Source of the DNA: Oleiharenicola sp. | GTDB taxonomy: Bacteria > Verrucomicrobiota > Verrucomicrobiia > Opitutales > Opitutaceae | Reading direction: 5' to 3' | DNA: 64,000 bases | Assembly: GCA_025363455.1 (NCBI GenBank) | Contig: JANYDW010000037.1 | Location: 1-64,000 of the forward strand | Part shown: piece by piece, positions 39,923 to 48,584 of the stretch | Position numbering within the stretch: position 1 is the first letter of the stretch | Layout: each line of letters begins with the position of its first letter | Made by a program: the position numbers and the translations under genes | The notes under the pieces: model-generated | Told to the model about the DNA's origin: nothing | The model's input: the letters and a program-made list of their open reading frames with translations, nothing else | Databases searched by the model: none

Positions 39923-41088
39923 GGCGCGGCGGCAGCGGCGGTCCGCTTCCGGATGAAGCCCCGGAGGGACTGGCCGAATTGGATGACGAGCCCCAGACCC
40001 ATCATGATGCAGGCGATGTACGGCAGCAGCCAGCCAGGGTTGCCCACCACTTGGAGAATGGTGACCTTGTCGTTGTTCTCGAAGCCGGCCTGGTAGAACG
40101 TGAAGCCGCCGTGGCGCAGCGGGTTGTTCATGTAGATCAGCACCTCGCGGTCGTCGCGGCCGTCATCGCTCTTCACGCGGACGCGGCTGGAGAAATTCTT
40201 CGGGATCTCGGTGCCCGGATATTTGTCGTGGCTGAACTTCAGCAGGGTGAGCGCGAAGGGGTGGTAGGTACGCTTGAAGCGGAAGACCAGTTCCCAGGTG
40301 TGGCCCTCGAAGGAGAAGGTTTGCGGCATGCCGACCACCGGGGAAACGACCCAGGTGCCGGCGGAGCCCGCGGGACCGATGATTTCAACGAACACGGCGG
40401 GCAGGTTGCGCTCGTCGGGTTTGTAGGTGAGCGCGAGGGGCAGGACCTGCACGCGGGCGCCGATGCCCTGGGTGGCCACGGGTGCGCCGGGGCGCCCGGC
40501 CGGGTCGCCCATCTGCAGGGTCGCGTTGGCGTAGTAGGCCTTCACTTTGACCACGAACGGCAATTTGGGGTGCTGAATGGTTCCCTCGTCGGCCAGCACC
40601 GCTTCGGGAATCGCGACCACGTCATCGTAGGCCGGGTTGGTCCGGTCGAGGATGGCCAGCTCGTTATCGCGGAAGCTCTCCGAGTAGTGCTTCGTCTCGC
40701 CTTCCTCGAGCCGCATGTTGTTGTCCACCTGCAGGAGGCCGGTGATGAGCTCGCCAAGCAGCAGCAAAATCAGGCCGGAGTGGGCGAGCTGGATGCCCAG
40801 TTTCTTGAAGTTGAAAGCGAACCGGTAAACGTGGGCGCAGATGAGGTTGGTGAGCAGCATCCCGCCGATGAAGTAGCCACCGGGGAAAATGGGGATCGCC
40901 ACGTTCGAGCCCGGCACCTGCCACATGACGAAAAAGCTGCGAAAGTATTTGGCCTGCACCGCCCAGATGCCGAGGTTCACCTGGTCGAGCGTCGCCACGA
41001 AGACGAGCAGCAGCGAGAGGATCAGCAGCACGACGGTGAGTTGGAGCGAGACGAAGAAATCGCGGAACTGGCGGACGACGGCGTTCAT
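39919..41088 (-). CDS. resB: ResB-like cytochrome c biogenesis protein
   Basis: A 389-residue membrane protein of the ResB/Ccs1 family, the partner of CcsA in system II. The ATG at 41088 gives MNAVVRQFRDFFVSLQLTVV. Helices include LTVVLLILSLLLVFVATLDQ, FPGGYFIGGMLLTNLICAHV, LAHSGLILLLLGELITGLL and LLPYIACIMMGLGLVIQFGQ. The periplasmic domain contains EGETKHYSES, DREVLIYMNNPLRHGGFTFY and GFENNDKVTILQVVGNPGWL, a conserved ResB ending. It overlaps both neighbours by four bases, so the three genes lipoprotein, resB and ccsA are translationally coupled. Confidence 0.92.
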   Translation of the reverse strand: MNAVVRQFRDFFVSLQLTVVLLILSLLLVFVATLDQVNLGIWAVQAKYFRSFFVMWQVPGSNVAIPIFPGGYFIGGMLLTNLICAHVYRFAFNFKKLGIQLAHSGLILLLLGELITGLLQVDNNMRLEEGETKHYSESFRDNELAILDRTNPAYDDVVAIPEAVLADEGTIQHPKLPFVVKVKAYYANATLQMGDPAGRPGAPVATQGIGARVQVLPLALTYKPDERNLPAVFVEIIGPAGSAGTWVVSPVVGMPQTFSFEGHTWELVFRFKRTYHPFALTLLKFSHDKYPGTEIPKNFSSRVRVKSDDGRDDREVLIYMNNPLRHGGFTFYQAGFENNDKVTILQVVGNPGWLLPYIACIMMGLGLVIQFGQSLRGFIRKRTAAAAAP

Positions 41089-41744
41089 GGCGCCGGCTCC
41101 TTCACCGTGTGGAGGAATTCGCGGAAAGCATCCTTCTGTCCCGCGACGAGGGCGTCGGGCCCCATGAGTTTGAAGAACCAGCTGTTGCCGCCGAAAGGCA
41201 CGATGGCGCCGATGAGCCGGTTCCCGCCGCCGGCATAGTCCACGAGCATAAAATCCAGCCCGTGGGCTGAAAACTTCTCCACGGCGGCGGTGACTTCGGT
41301 CGGGGATTGCGGGGGCAGGCCGACCTGGCCGCGCCAGCGGTTGAGGTTGGCTTCCAGCCCGCCGGTCGCGCCCGGGAAAGCGGTGATCGACAAGTCCGCC
41401 TCGCCGCTGTCGCTCTTGATGGCGAAGCTGCCTTTGCGCATGGAACCGTTGGGTTTCACGGTCCACGCGGCGGGGGCAGTCCAGGTCAGGCCTGAGCCAC
41501 CCGCGGTGGGGACGGCAGTGCCAGCCATGCCGCCGGGCGCGGGTTGGGTCTGGCTGGAGGAACGACCGTCAATGGGCGGATGGCCCTCGGGCAAGGCGCC
41601 GGCGTTGGTGGACGCCATGGCCGGGGGCATCGCCGCCGGGGCCGGATCCTTGAGCGCACGGTAGGCCGTGATTTGCCGGTCCTTGCAGCCATTCACCAGT
41701 AGCAGGGCTAACAGGGCGAAACAGACAGAGCGGCGAATGAGCAT
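41085..41744 (-). CDS. Lipoprotein upstream of resB
   Basis: A 219-residue protein with a lipoprotein signal (CFALLALLLVNGCKDRQI, lipobox LVNGC). A Pro/Ala-rich linker (about 35-80) precedes a compact domain: LTWTAPAAWTVKPNGSMRKG, IKSDSGEADLSITAFPGATG, LEANLNRWRGQVGLPPQ, DFMLVDYAGGGNRLIGAIVP, FFKLMGPDALVAGQKDAFRE. This resembles domains of unknown function found in verrucomicrobial lipoproteins; no family name can be given with confidence. It overlaps resB by four bases, so it probably assists cytochrome c maturation or folding. Confidence 0.8.
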   Translation of the reverse strand: MLIRRSVCFALLALLLVNGCKDRQITAYRALKDPAPAAMPPAMASTNAGALPEGHPPIDGRSSSQTQPAPGGMAGTAVPTAGGSGLTWTAPAAWTVKPNGSMRKGSFAIKSDSGEADLSITAFPGATGGLEANLNRWRGQVGLPPQSPTEVTAAVEKFSAHGLDFMLVDYAGGGNRLIGAIVPFGGNSWFFKLMGPDALVAGQKDAFREFLHTVKEPAP

Positions 41745-41860
41745 GGCAGAGGAGAAGCTTACCGATCCCCGGGCAACCGCAACCCAAACAAAAATGACGC
41801 CGAAGCTATGAGCGGGGCGGGTACACCCAATTAGGGGATGACATTGGGTAATCTTGCCGA

Positions 41861-41935
41861 GGTAGGGTGGAGCGGCCCGCTCCGCCGTGAAAGTGATGTC
41901 ACGCTCCCCGGCGCACCGGGCCGGTGCGCCCTACC
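41861..41935. repeat. GGTAGGGTGGAGCGGCC palindromic repeat
   Basis: A 75-bp element with outer arms GGTAGGGTGGAGCGGCCCGC and CACCGGGCCGGTGCGCCCTACC. Inner hairpins GAGCGGCCCGCTC and GGCGCACCGGGCCGGTGCGCC are visible. It lies between the divergent lipoprotein and pxpB genes. Confidence 0.75.
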
Positions 41936-41993
41936 AGTGAGTAAGCCGGCAGATTTTGGCTGCGAAACCGTCGGTGACCATTAGCAAAAAGGC

Positions 41994-42698
41994 ATGCAGA
42001 TCACGCCGCTGGGCGACAGTGCATTGATTATCGAACTGGGGGACGCCATCAACGAGTCCACCCATCTGCGTGTGCAGGCGGCGTGGCGGGCGCTAACGGC
42101 CGAGCCGATGCCCGGTGTGAGCGAGGCGGTGCCAGCCTACACGACGGTCACGTTATTCTACGACCCGGCGCAACTGGTGCGGGCGGGTGCACCGGCGGAT
42201 GACCTTGTGTCCTGGCTCAGCGAGCGCGTGCGGGAGCGACTGAAGAATCCGCCGAAATCGGCGAAGACCAAACCGCGCACGGTCGAGGTGCCGGTGGTTT
42301 ACGGTGGCGATTTTGGTCCGGACCTTGCGCGAGTGGCGGCGCAGGCGAAACTTTCCCCCGAGGACGTCGTGAAGCGTCACGCCAAGGTGGAGTATCGCGT
42401 GCATCTGATCGGTTTTGCGCCGGGTTTCCCGTACCTTGGCGGCCTGCCAAAGGAGTTGATCACGCCGCGTCACGCCAAGCCGCGCATGGCGGTGCCGGCG
42501 GGCTCGGTCGGGATTGGCGGCGAGCAGACGGGAATTTATCCGCAGGTGACGCCGGGTGGCTGGAACCTGATCGGGTGCACGCCGCTGCGGTTGTTTCGTC
42601 CGGAGGACGATCCCCCGGTGCTGCTGCAGGCCGGTGACATCGTGAAATTCCGGCCCGTCACGTCGGAGGAGTTCGAAAAATTGAAGGAGTCCAAGTGA
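41994..42698 (+). CDS. pxpB: 5-oxoprolinase subunit PxpB
   Basis: A subunit of the ATP-dependent enzyme that opens 5-oxoproline to glutamate. The 234-residue protein shows ITPLGDSALIIELGDAI, PAYTTVTLFYDP, VEVPVVYGGDFGPDLARVAA, VKRHAKVEYRVHLIGFAPGF, PYLGGLPKELITPRHAKPRM, VPAGSVGIGGEQTGIYPQVT and GGWNLIGCTPLRLF, the standard KipI/PxpB order. It is followed by pxpC and pxpA. A palindromic repeat separates it from pxpC. Confidence 0.95.
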   Translation: MQITPLGDSALIIELGDAINESTHLRVQAAWRALTAEPMPGVSEAVPAYTTVTLFYDPAQLVRAGAPADDLVSWLSERVRERLKNPPKSAKTKPRTVEVPVVYGGDFGPDLARVAAQAKLSPEDVVKRHAKVEYRVHLIGFAPGFPYLGGLPKELITPRHAKPRMAVPAGSVGIGGEQTGIYPQVTPGGWNLIGCTPLRLFRPEDDPPVLLQAGDIVKFRPVTSEEFEKLKESK

Positions 42699-42719
42699 AC
42701 AGAAAAATATACTTTACCC

Positions 42720-42801
42720 GTCATCCTGAGTGTAGCGAAAGATCCAAGCGAAGTCGTGGCTATGTCCCGCAACTTGGATTCTTCGCTGCGCTCAGAATGA
42801 C
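42720..42801. repeat. GTCATCCTGAGTG palindromic repeat between pxpB and pxpC
   Basis: An 82-bp repeat: GTCATCCTGAGTGTAGCGAA on the left and TTCGCTGCGCTCAGAATGAC on the right. It is the same type and length as the inner repeat between pyrB and pyrC (24827-24908). Confidence 0.85.
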
Positions 42802-42819
42802 GGTTTTTGGGGGTGGGTC

Positions 42820-43809
42820 ATGATTCGTGTATTGAAACCCGGCTTGCTGACGACCGTGCAGGACCTGGGCCGGCCGGGCTACCAGCGTTTTGGCGTGGTG
42901 GTCGGCGGGGCACTCGATGCGTTCGCCGCGCGGGTCGCGAACCTGATCGTGGGCAACGACGATAACGCGGCGGTACTCGAGCTGGCGCAGACCGGCCCGG
43001 AGCTGCGGTTCGACCGCGAGGCCCTGATCGCGTGGAACGGCGGCGACTTTGGCGCCACGTTTGGTGGCCAACCACTGCCGCGCGACCGCGCCGTACGCGT
43101 GGCGGCGGGCGAAATCGTGAATTTTGGCGTGGCCCGAAGCGGGTTGCGGGCATGGGTAGCCATTGCGGGCGGCATCGATGTCCCGCTGGTGATGGGCAGT
43201 CGCACGACCTACCGCCGGGCCGGATTGGGTGGACACCAAGGGCGTCCGTTGATCGGCGGGGATGAACTGAAATCGTTTGCCCCCGGCGAGCGGGCCGGCG
43301 CTTTGCTTGCCGCGCTCAACGCGATGGGGAAGCGAGCGACGGCCTGGACTGTTCGGCCCGAGACACTGGGCAAGCCTGCGCCGGTCGGGGTGGTGCGGGC
43401 GGTACGCGGCCCGGAATGGGATTGGTTCGGCGAGGACGCGCAGAGGGATTTTTTCTCCGCCGATTGGCAGACCACCAAGGAGGCGGACCGCATGGGGGTG
43501 CGGCTGCAGGGGCCCGGACTTGCCCTGGTGAAGCCGCGCGAGATGATCTCTGCGGCGGTGAACACGGGCGTGGTACAGGTGCCGCCCTCGGGTCATCCCA
43601 TCGTGCTTTTGCCAAGCCGGCAATCGGTGGGCGGTTATCCCCGGATCGCGGCCGTGGCAGGCGTGGACATCGGACGATTCACGCAACTGCGTCCCGGGGA
43701 GAAGGTGCGGTTCGAGAAAATCCCCCTGCCGGTGGCGCAGGAACTCTGGCTGGCGCGGGAGCGTGACCTCAACCGCGTGCAGCTGGGCTTGGCGCGGGTG
43801 ACGGGGTGA
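42820..43809 (+). CDS. pxpC: 5-oxoprolinase subunit PxpC
   Basis: A 329-residue KipA/PxpC protein. The start IRVLKPGLLTTVQDLGRPGY is the family signature. Further segments are GALDAFAARVANLIVGNDDN, ARSGLRAWVAIAGGIDVPLV, MGSRTTYRRAGLGGHQGRPL, DRMGVRLQGPGL, SAAVNTGVVQVPPSGHPIVL and PSRQSVGGYPRIAAVAGVDI. It joins PxpB in the ATP-using half of the complex. The stop is four bases before the pxpA start. Confidence 0.95.
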   Translation: MIRVLKPGLLTTVQDLGRPGYQRFGVVVGGALDAFAARVANLIVGNDDNAAVLELAQTGPELRFDREALIAWNGGDFGATFGGQPLPRDRAVRVAAGEIVNFGVARSGLRAWVAIAGGIDVPLVMGSRTTYRRAGLGGHQGRPLIGGDELKSFAPGERAGALLAALNAMGKRATAWTVRPETLGKPAPVGVVRAVRGPEWDWFGEDAQRDFFSADWQTTKEADRMGVRLQGPGLALVKPREMISAAVNTGVVQVPPSGHPIVLLPSRQSVGGYPRIAAVAGVDIGRFTQLRPGEKVRFEKIPLPVAQELWLARERDLNRVQLGLARVTG

Positions 43810-43813
43810 GGCC

Positions 43814-44560
43814 ATGCCCCGCGTGGACCTCAACTGCGACCTGGGCGAGGGGGCGGGGCAAGATGCCGAGCTGATGCCGTTGATCACATCGGCCAACATC
43901 GCGTGCGGCGCGCACGCCGGCGACGACACAACAATGCGCGCGACGATGGCGCTGGCATTGCGACACGGTATCGCCATCGGGGCGCACCCCGGTTTTGCCG
44001 ACCGCGCAAATTTCGGCCGGCGTGAATTGGCTCTGCCGATCAGCGAAATTCATGCGATGGTTTTCCGTCAGATCTCGACATTGCAGGCCATCGCGCGAGC
44101 ACTCGGAGCGCGCCTGAGCCACGTGAAGCCCCACGGCGCCCTCTACAATCTCGCAGCGCGCAATGCCGACGCGGCTCGCGCCATCGCTGCTGCCGTACAC
44201 GACGCCGATCCGCAGCTCCAGCTCATTGCGCTCGCGGGTAGCCAGTTGTTGGTGGCGGGGGCGGCTGCCGGCTTGGTCACGATGAGCGAGGTTTTTGCTG
44301 ACAGAACTTATCAGTCCAACGGGTCACTCACGCCGCGTGACCGACCGAATGCACTCATCTCCCAGCCGGCGGTTGCCGTAGCCCAGGTACTGCGGTTGGT
44401 CCGGGAGGGCAAGGTGAGCGCAACGGACGGCACCGAGGTAACCTTAAGGGCCGACACGGTGTGTCTGCATGGCGACGGGCGGGACGCCGTGGCCTTGGCC
44501 CGGCACGTATCCGCTGCATTATTAGCGGCGGGGATCGAACTCAAATCGCCCGCAGACTGA
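43814..44560 (+). CDS. pxpA: 5-oxoprolinase subunit PxpA (LamB/YcsF family)
   Basis: A 248-residue TIM-barrel-like subunit: VDLNCDLGEGAGQDAELMPL, ITSANIACGAHAGDDTTMRA, IAIGAHPGFADRANFGRREL, LSHVKPHGALYNLAA and SEVFADRTYQSNGSLTPRDR are all family motifs. With PxpB and PxpC it forms the prokaryotic 5-oxoprolinase. It overlaps the convergent PEP-CTERM gene by 20 bases at the 3' end. Confidence 0.95.
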   Translation: MPRVDLNCDLGEGAGQDAELMPLITSANIACGAHAGDDTTMRATMALALRHGIAIGAHPGFADRANFGRRELALPISEIHAMVFRQISTLQAIARALGARLSHVKPHGALYNLAARNADAARAIAAAVHDADPQLQLIALAGSQLLVAGAAAGLVTMSEVFADRTYQSNGSLTPRDRPNALISQPAVAVAQVLRLVREGKVSATDGTEVTLRADTVCLHGDGRDAVALARHVSAALLAAGIELKSPAD

Positions 44561-45533
44561 CCCGGCGGCGCAGGACGATCAGGCCGGTCGCGGCGGCCAG
44601 CAGCAGCGCGCCGTAGGTGGACGGCTCAGGCAAAGGCGTGATCTCATGGTTGCCGTAGGGGAGCCACTTGGTGTCGCTGCCGGTGAACGTGGGAGAGTTA
44701 AAGACCACCTGATTCATGGGCGTTGCGCCGGTGGCATTGTACACGGCCCCCGTCCAGTTGGTGGCGAAGAAAAAATCGGCGCCATTGACCCAATTGATGA
44801 TGTTGAGGGTGACGCCGCCGGCGATGGTGAAGTTGGTGACGTTTATGGTGGCATTGGCTCCGCCAAAATCGATCGTGCTGTTGGCCGTGATATTGAGATC
44901 GGTGATATTGTTTGTCGCAGTGCTCAGCTTGAGGGTGCCACCCGCGAGCGCGACGGTGCTGAGATTTTGGTTGAACGCCAGGTCCAGGGTGCCGGCGCTT
45001 ATCGTGGTGGTACCCGTGTAAGATTTATCGCTCGTGTTGAGGGTCAGCGTGCCCGCACCGACTTTCGTAAGACCGTTGGTGCCGGTGAGGTCAGTGCTGA
45101 CGTTGGCCGTGAGGCCCGAGGCTACAGTGAAGTCCGGTGTCGCATCGCTCAAGTTAATGGCAGTTCCGCCGGAAAACGTCACCGTGCCCTCCTCAATGGA
45201 GATGCTCGATGCGCTCTGGGTCCCGGATACTGTTATCGTATAGGTTTGACCGACCGCGCTGGTGCCCGAACTGAAAACCGCATCACTGCCAGATATGTAA
45301 GTAACTCTCCCCCCCGTGCCGGTTGCTGTTGCGTCCCAATTGTTCGAGGTGGCGGTGTCCCAAGTTCCGTTCAGGGTTGCTCCGGAACCGGCTCCGGCCC
45401 CATTGGCGCGATCCCAGTAGAGGGTGGTTTGTGCGGCTACCGGACTGGCCATAGCCAAGCCGAAGAGTGCCAGTACGGGACCCCAATGTCGGACCTGCAA
45501 TCCGCCCACGAAAGCTTTAAGAACCAGACTCAT
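44541..45533 (-). CDS. PEP-CTERM surface protein with autotransporter-associated beta-strand repeats
   Basis: A 330-residue exported protein. The signal region is HWGPVLALFGLAMASPVAAQ. The mature chain has Gly/Thr/Ser-rich beta-helix repeats such as GTWDTATSNNWDATATGTGG, LTKVGAGTLTLNTSDKSYTG and TTISAGTLDLAFNQN, typical of autotransporter-associated beta-strand motifs. The C-terminus is a PEP-CTERM sorting tail: PLPEPSTYGALLLAAATGLI followed by RRRVSL. Such proteins are processed by exosortase, which often goes with exopolysaccharide production. No exosortase gene is in this window. The exopolysaccharide cluster lies about 35 kb away. Confidence 0.88.
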   Translation of the reverse strand: MSLVLKAFVGGLQVRHWGPVLALFGLAMASPVAAQTTLYWDRANGAGAGSGATLNGTWDTATSNNWDATATGTGGRVTYISGSDAVFSSGTSAVGQTYTITVSGTQSASSISIEEGTVTFSGGTAINLSDATPDFTVASGLTANVSTDLTGTNGLTKVGAGTLTLNTSDKSYTGTTTISAGTLDLAFNQNLSTVALAGGTLKLSTATNNITDLNITANSTIDFGGANATINVTNFTIAGGVTLNIINWVNGADFFFATNWTGAVYNATGATPMNQVVFNSPTFTGSDTKWLPYGNHEITPLPEPSTYGALLLAAATGLIVLRRRVSLRAI

Positions 45534-45654
45534 TTTCGAAGTAGAACCAGCCTGACTCCGAAGCTCCGGATGACGAGTCTAATAGAGTGTAAACATCCAA
45601 GCTCCGCAGTGAAACTCGGACCAACAATCCCTTATGGATTAATTGCAAGCCGGC

Positions 45655-46758
45655 TCAGTTGTTAAAACGAAAGAGGGCGACGTCCCCGTCCTTAAAGACG
45701 TATTCCTTGCCCTCCAGGCGATATTTGCCGGCTTCGCGGGCCGCGGCCACGCTGCCGAGGGAGGTGAGGTCGGTGTAGCTGACGACTTCAGCTTTGATGA
45801 ACCCCTTTTCGAAATCGGTGTGGATGACGCCGGCGGCTTGCGGAGCCTTCCAGCCCTTCTTGATCGTCCAGCAGCGGACTTCCTTTTCGCCGGCCGTGAA
45901 GTAGGTCATCAGGCCGAGCAGCGCATAAGTGCCCTTGATGAGCGCGGACACGCCGGAATCGTCGACGCCGAGATCTTTGAGGAAGGCCTTGGCCTCCTCG
46001 GGCGGCAGGTCGATGAGCTCGGCCTCGATGCGCGCGCTGATCGGCACGTAGGCGGCGTCGTGGTGGGTGCGGACGTATTCCGCGACTTTCATGACGAAGG
46101 GATTCTGCTCGGCGGTGGCGAGGTCGCTCTCGGCGACATTGCACGCGAAGAGCACAGGCTTGGCGGTGAGGAGCTGGAAGAGCTTCATCAACGCCACTTC
46201 CTCGGGGGTGGCGGGGAGGGTGTTGGCGGTCTTGCCCGAGTTGAGGTGCGGCGTGAGCTTCTCCAAGAGTGCCATCTCGATGATGGCCTCCTTGTCGCCG
46301 GACTTGGCCTTCTTCTGGGTCTTGTCGATGCGCTTGGCGACGGCGTCCAGGTCGGCGAGTACGAGCTCGGTCGTGATGACCTCGATGTCGCGCACGGGGT
46401 CGACAGAGCCCATGGTATGGATGATGTCGCTGTCCTCGAAGCAGCGCACGACTTGCACGATGGCGTCGACCTCGCGGATAGTGGCGAGGAACTGGTTGCC
46501 GAGGCCTTCGCCCTTGCTGGCGCCGGCGACCAGGCCGGCGATGTCCACGAATTCGATGGCGGCCGGAACGACGACGTTGGTCTTGGCAATGTCCTTCAGC
46601 ACATAGGCACGCTCGTCGGGCACGACCACCACGCCGACGTTGGGATCGATCGTGCAGAACGGGTAATTGGCCGCCTCGGCCTTGCGGGAGCGAGTCAGGG
46701 CGTTGAAAAGGGTGGATTTGCCCACGTTGGGCAGACCGACGATGCCGGCTTTGAGCAT
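45655..46758 (-). CDS. ychF: Redox-regulated ATPase YchF
   Basis: An Obg-family P-loop protein that binds ATP and ribosomes, 367 residues from the ATG at 46758 (MLKAGIVGLPNVGKSTLFNA). G1 is GLPNVGKST. DIAGLVAGASKGEGLGNQFL is the G3 region. NVAE (in VLFACNVAESDL) occupies the G4 position, replacing NKxD, which explains ATP preference. The TGS domain ends in RLEGKEYVFKDGDVALFRFN. Residues upstream of 46758 are not family-like. Confidence 0.96.
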   Translation of the reverse strand: MLKAGIVGLPNVGKSTLFNALTRSRKAEAANYPFCTIDPNVGVVVVPDERAYVLKDIAKTNVVVPAAIEFVDIAGLVAGASKGEGLGNQFLATIREVDAIVQVVRCFEDSDIIHTMGSVDPVRDIEVITTELVLADLDAVAKRIDKTQKKAKSGDKEAIIEMALLEKLTPHLNSGKTANTLPATPEEVALMKLFQLLTAKPVLFACNVAESDLATAEQNPFVMKVAEYVRTHHDAAYVPISARIEAELIDLPPEEAKAFLKDLGVDDSGVSALIKGTYALLGLMTYFTAGEKEVRCWTIKKGWKAPQAAGVIHTDFEKGFIKAEVVSYTDLTSLGSVAAAREAGKYRLEGKEYVFKDGDVALFRFNN

Positions 46759-46804
46759 AAGGTTGGTCAACGTCGCCGTCCCCTCGTCCTCGGTCAATCG
46801 CAAA

Positions 46805-47389
46805 TCAGGCGGGGCCCGGCGCAATGACGCACCCCAGTTCAGTGGGGTGGGAGGTCACTCGGGCGGACGACGGCACCGCACGCGTGCCAAGGAGCAGGGT
46901 GACATCAGTGATGCACTCAAAGAGGAAGAACGCGCCCCACAATGCGACCAGGCCGGAACCGGTGACGAACGCGCCGGCCAGGGGCAGGATGCCCAACACC
47001 ACTGCGGGCCACAGGGCTGCGGCGCGAAAAGCCGCCATGGGTACAGGCTGGTGTAATAACGCGGCGAGTCCCAACCCGCGCCGGGTGACGATGAAGGAAA
47101 CGTCGCGCCACCTCGCGCCACCGTGGATTTTCCAGCCCACGACATGCAACCACTCGTGGACGATCGCACTGAGCACCACGAACCCCACCACGCCAGGCCA
47201 GCCGCCGGGTTGGTGACCCGGCCTCCATAGGGTATCGTGCCAGCGGAGCGTCAAAAGACACAGCACGCTCGCGATTACACCTACTAGGATCAAGCCGGCG
47301 GCGAGCAAATGGCGGGAAGTCGCCACCACCACCTCGACGGTGGGCGGCCGGGCCGGGGTGTCTTCCGCGGGAGCTGCCGTTGGGTGCAT
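46805..47389 (-). CDS. DUF3267-like membrane protein with an HExxH motif
   Basis: A 194-residue membrane protein. Segments are HLLAAGLILVGVIASVLCLL, WPGVVGFVVLSAIVHEWLHV, AAALWPAVVLGILPLAGAFV and SGLVALWGAFFLFECITDVT. The HEWLH sequence matches HExxH, and the pattern VHEWLHVVGWKIHGGARWRD resembles DUF3267, a family of putative membrane zinc metallopeptidases. The C-terminal FECITDV could supply a third ligand. No substrate can be named. It precedes ychF on the minus strand, with 47 bases between. Confidence 0.75.
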   Translation of the reverse strand: MHPTAAPAEDTPARPPTVEVVVATSRHLLAAGLILVGVIASVLCLLTLRWHDTLWRPGHQPGGWPGVVGFVVLSAIVHEWLHVVGWKIHGGARWRDVSFIVTRRGLGLAALLHQPVPMAAFRAAALWPAVVLGILPLAGAFVTGSGLVALWGAFFLFECITDVTLLLGTRAVPSSARVTSHPTELGCVIAPGPA

Positions 47390-47446
47390 GTCCGGATTAT
47401 ACCACGAGGCGGTTTTGACCCATTTGGAACCGTACCAGCTAGGGGC

Positions 47447-47475
47447 TTGACAAGGGCAAAGTTGTTCCGTGCATT
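47447..47475 (+). promoter_or_regulatory. Candidate promoter for rpsP-trmD-rplS
   Basis: TTGACA (47447-47452) is a perfect -35 element. After 17 bases comes TGCATT (47470-47475), a weak -10. The rpsP ATG is about 55 bases further on. Confidence 0.35.
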
Positions 47476-47529
47476 CTCACCCTTTTCCCAGCGAACACCG
47501 CATACCTTTAAGCAACCAGACACATCCAC

Positions 47530-47796
47530 ATGGCCCTCAAAATCCGTCTTTCTCGCGTTGGCACCAAGAACGAGCCGCATTATCGCGTCGTCGTGGCCGA
47601 GGAGCGTTCCCGCCGTGATGGCGACGCCGTCGAGCAGATCGGCTCCTATAACCCCCGCGCCAAGGGCAACACGCTGACCATCAAGCTCGACCGCGTCGAC
47701 TACTGGGTCTCGAAGGGTGCCAAGCCCACCGCGACCATGCACTCGATGATCAAGCGCGCCAAGCGCGCCTTGGCGGCTGCGCCCGCAACGGCCTGA
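47530..47796 (+). CDS. rpsP: 30S ribosomal protein S16
   Basis: An 88-residue ribosomal protein: MALKIRLSRVGTKNEPHYRV, VVAEERSRRDGDAVEQIGSY, NPRAKGNTLTIKLDRVDYWV and GAKPTATMHSMIKRAKRA are typical of S16. It is the first gene of a ribosomal operon with trmD and rplS. The gene rimM, which normally follows rpsP, is not present; a 52-bp palindromic repeat occupies part of the gap instead. Confidence 0.97.
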   Translation: MALKIRLSRVGTKNEPHYRVVVAEERSRRDGDAVEQIGSYNPRAKGNTLTIKLDRVDYWVSKGAKPTATMHSMIKRAKRALAAAPATA

Positions 47797-47805
47797 GTAG
47801 TCTGA

Positions 47806-47857
47806 TGTGGGTCGGGGCTTTACGCCCGATTTGTCGGGGATAAACCCCGACCTACAA
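47806..47857. repeat. Palindromic repeat between rpsP and trmD
   Basis: A 52-bp element beginning TGTGGGTCGGGGCTTTACGC and ending GATAAACCCCGACCTACAA. On the minus strand it is nearly identical to the repeat inserted in leuS at 11312-11361. Confidence 0.9.
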
Positions 47858-47906
47858 ATCTGAGGTTCGGCTCGCGCCGGACCTTTTTTATTGGATAATT
47901 ATCCCC

Positions 47907-48584
47907 ATGCGCATCGATGTCCTGACGCTGTTTCCGGCCATGCTCGACGGCTTTTTGTCCGAGAGCATGCTGGGGCGCGCCCGGGACGCGAAGCTGCTGG
48001 ATATCAATGTCCGCAACATCCGCGACTGGGCGACCGACAAGCACAAAACGACCGATGACCGGCCGTTTGGCGGCGGGGCAGGCATGGTGATGAAGTGCGA
48101 GCCGATTATTGACGCTGTTGAGCAGTTGCAAACCCCCGGCTGCCGCCGGATTTACCTGACGCCCGACGGCACGCCTTTTACGAGTGCCCGGGCGGAGGAG
48201 CTCTCGAAGGAACAACATCTTATCCTGCTTAGCGGTCATTACGAGGGAATCGACCAACGCATCAGGGACACCGTTATCGACGAGGAGATCAGTATTGGCG
48301 ATTACGTGCTGACCAATGGTACTTTGGCAGCGGCCGTTGTTATCGATTCACTGGCCCGTTTCATTCCCGGCGTGCTCGGTGAAGAAAAGTCGTTGACCAG
48401 CGAAAGTTTCACCCGCAACTTGCTCGACTTTCCCAATTACACGCGTCCCGCCGTTTACCGCGGCCAGTCCGTGCCGGAAGTGCTCCTTCAGGGCAACCAC
48501 GGCGAAATCGAGAAGTGGCGGCACGCGCAGCAGTTGGCGAAAACAGCGAAAATTCGACCCGATTTACTCAAAAAACAGCCATGA
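47907..48584 (+). CDS. trmD: tRNA (guanine37-N1)-methyltransferase
   Basis: This enzyme methylates G37 of tRNAs to prevent frameshifting. The 225-residue protein contains MRIDVLTLFPAMLDGFLSES, DKHKTTDDRPFGGGAGMVMK, GCRRIYLTPDGTPF, LSGHYEGIDQRIRDTVIDEE, SIGDYVLTNGTLAAAVVIDS, LDFPNYTRPAVYRGQSVPEV and LLQGNHGEIEKWR. These are the complete knot and C-terminal signatures. Its stop overlaps the rplS start (ATGA), so the two are coupled. Confidence 0.97.
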   Translation: MRIDVLTLFPAMLDGFLSESMLGRARDAKLLDINVRNIRDWATDKHKTTDDRPFGGGAGMVMKCEPIIDAVEQLQTPGCRRIYLTPDGTPFTSARAEELSKEQHLILLSGHYEGIDQRIRDTVIDEEISIGDYVLTNGTLAAAVVIDSLARFIPGVLGEEKSLTSESFTRNLLDFPNYTRPAVYRGQSVPEVLLQGNHGEIEKWRHAQQLAKTAKIRPDLLKKQP

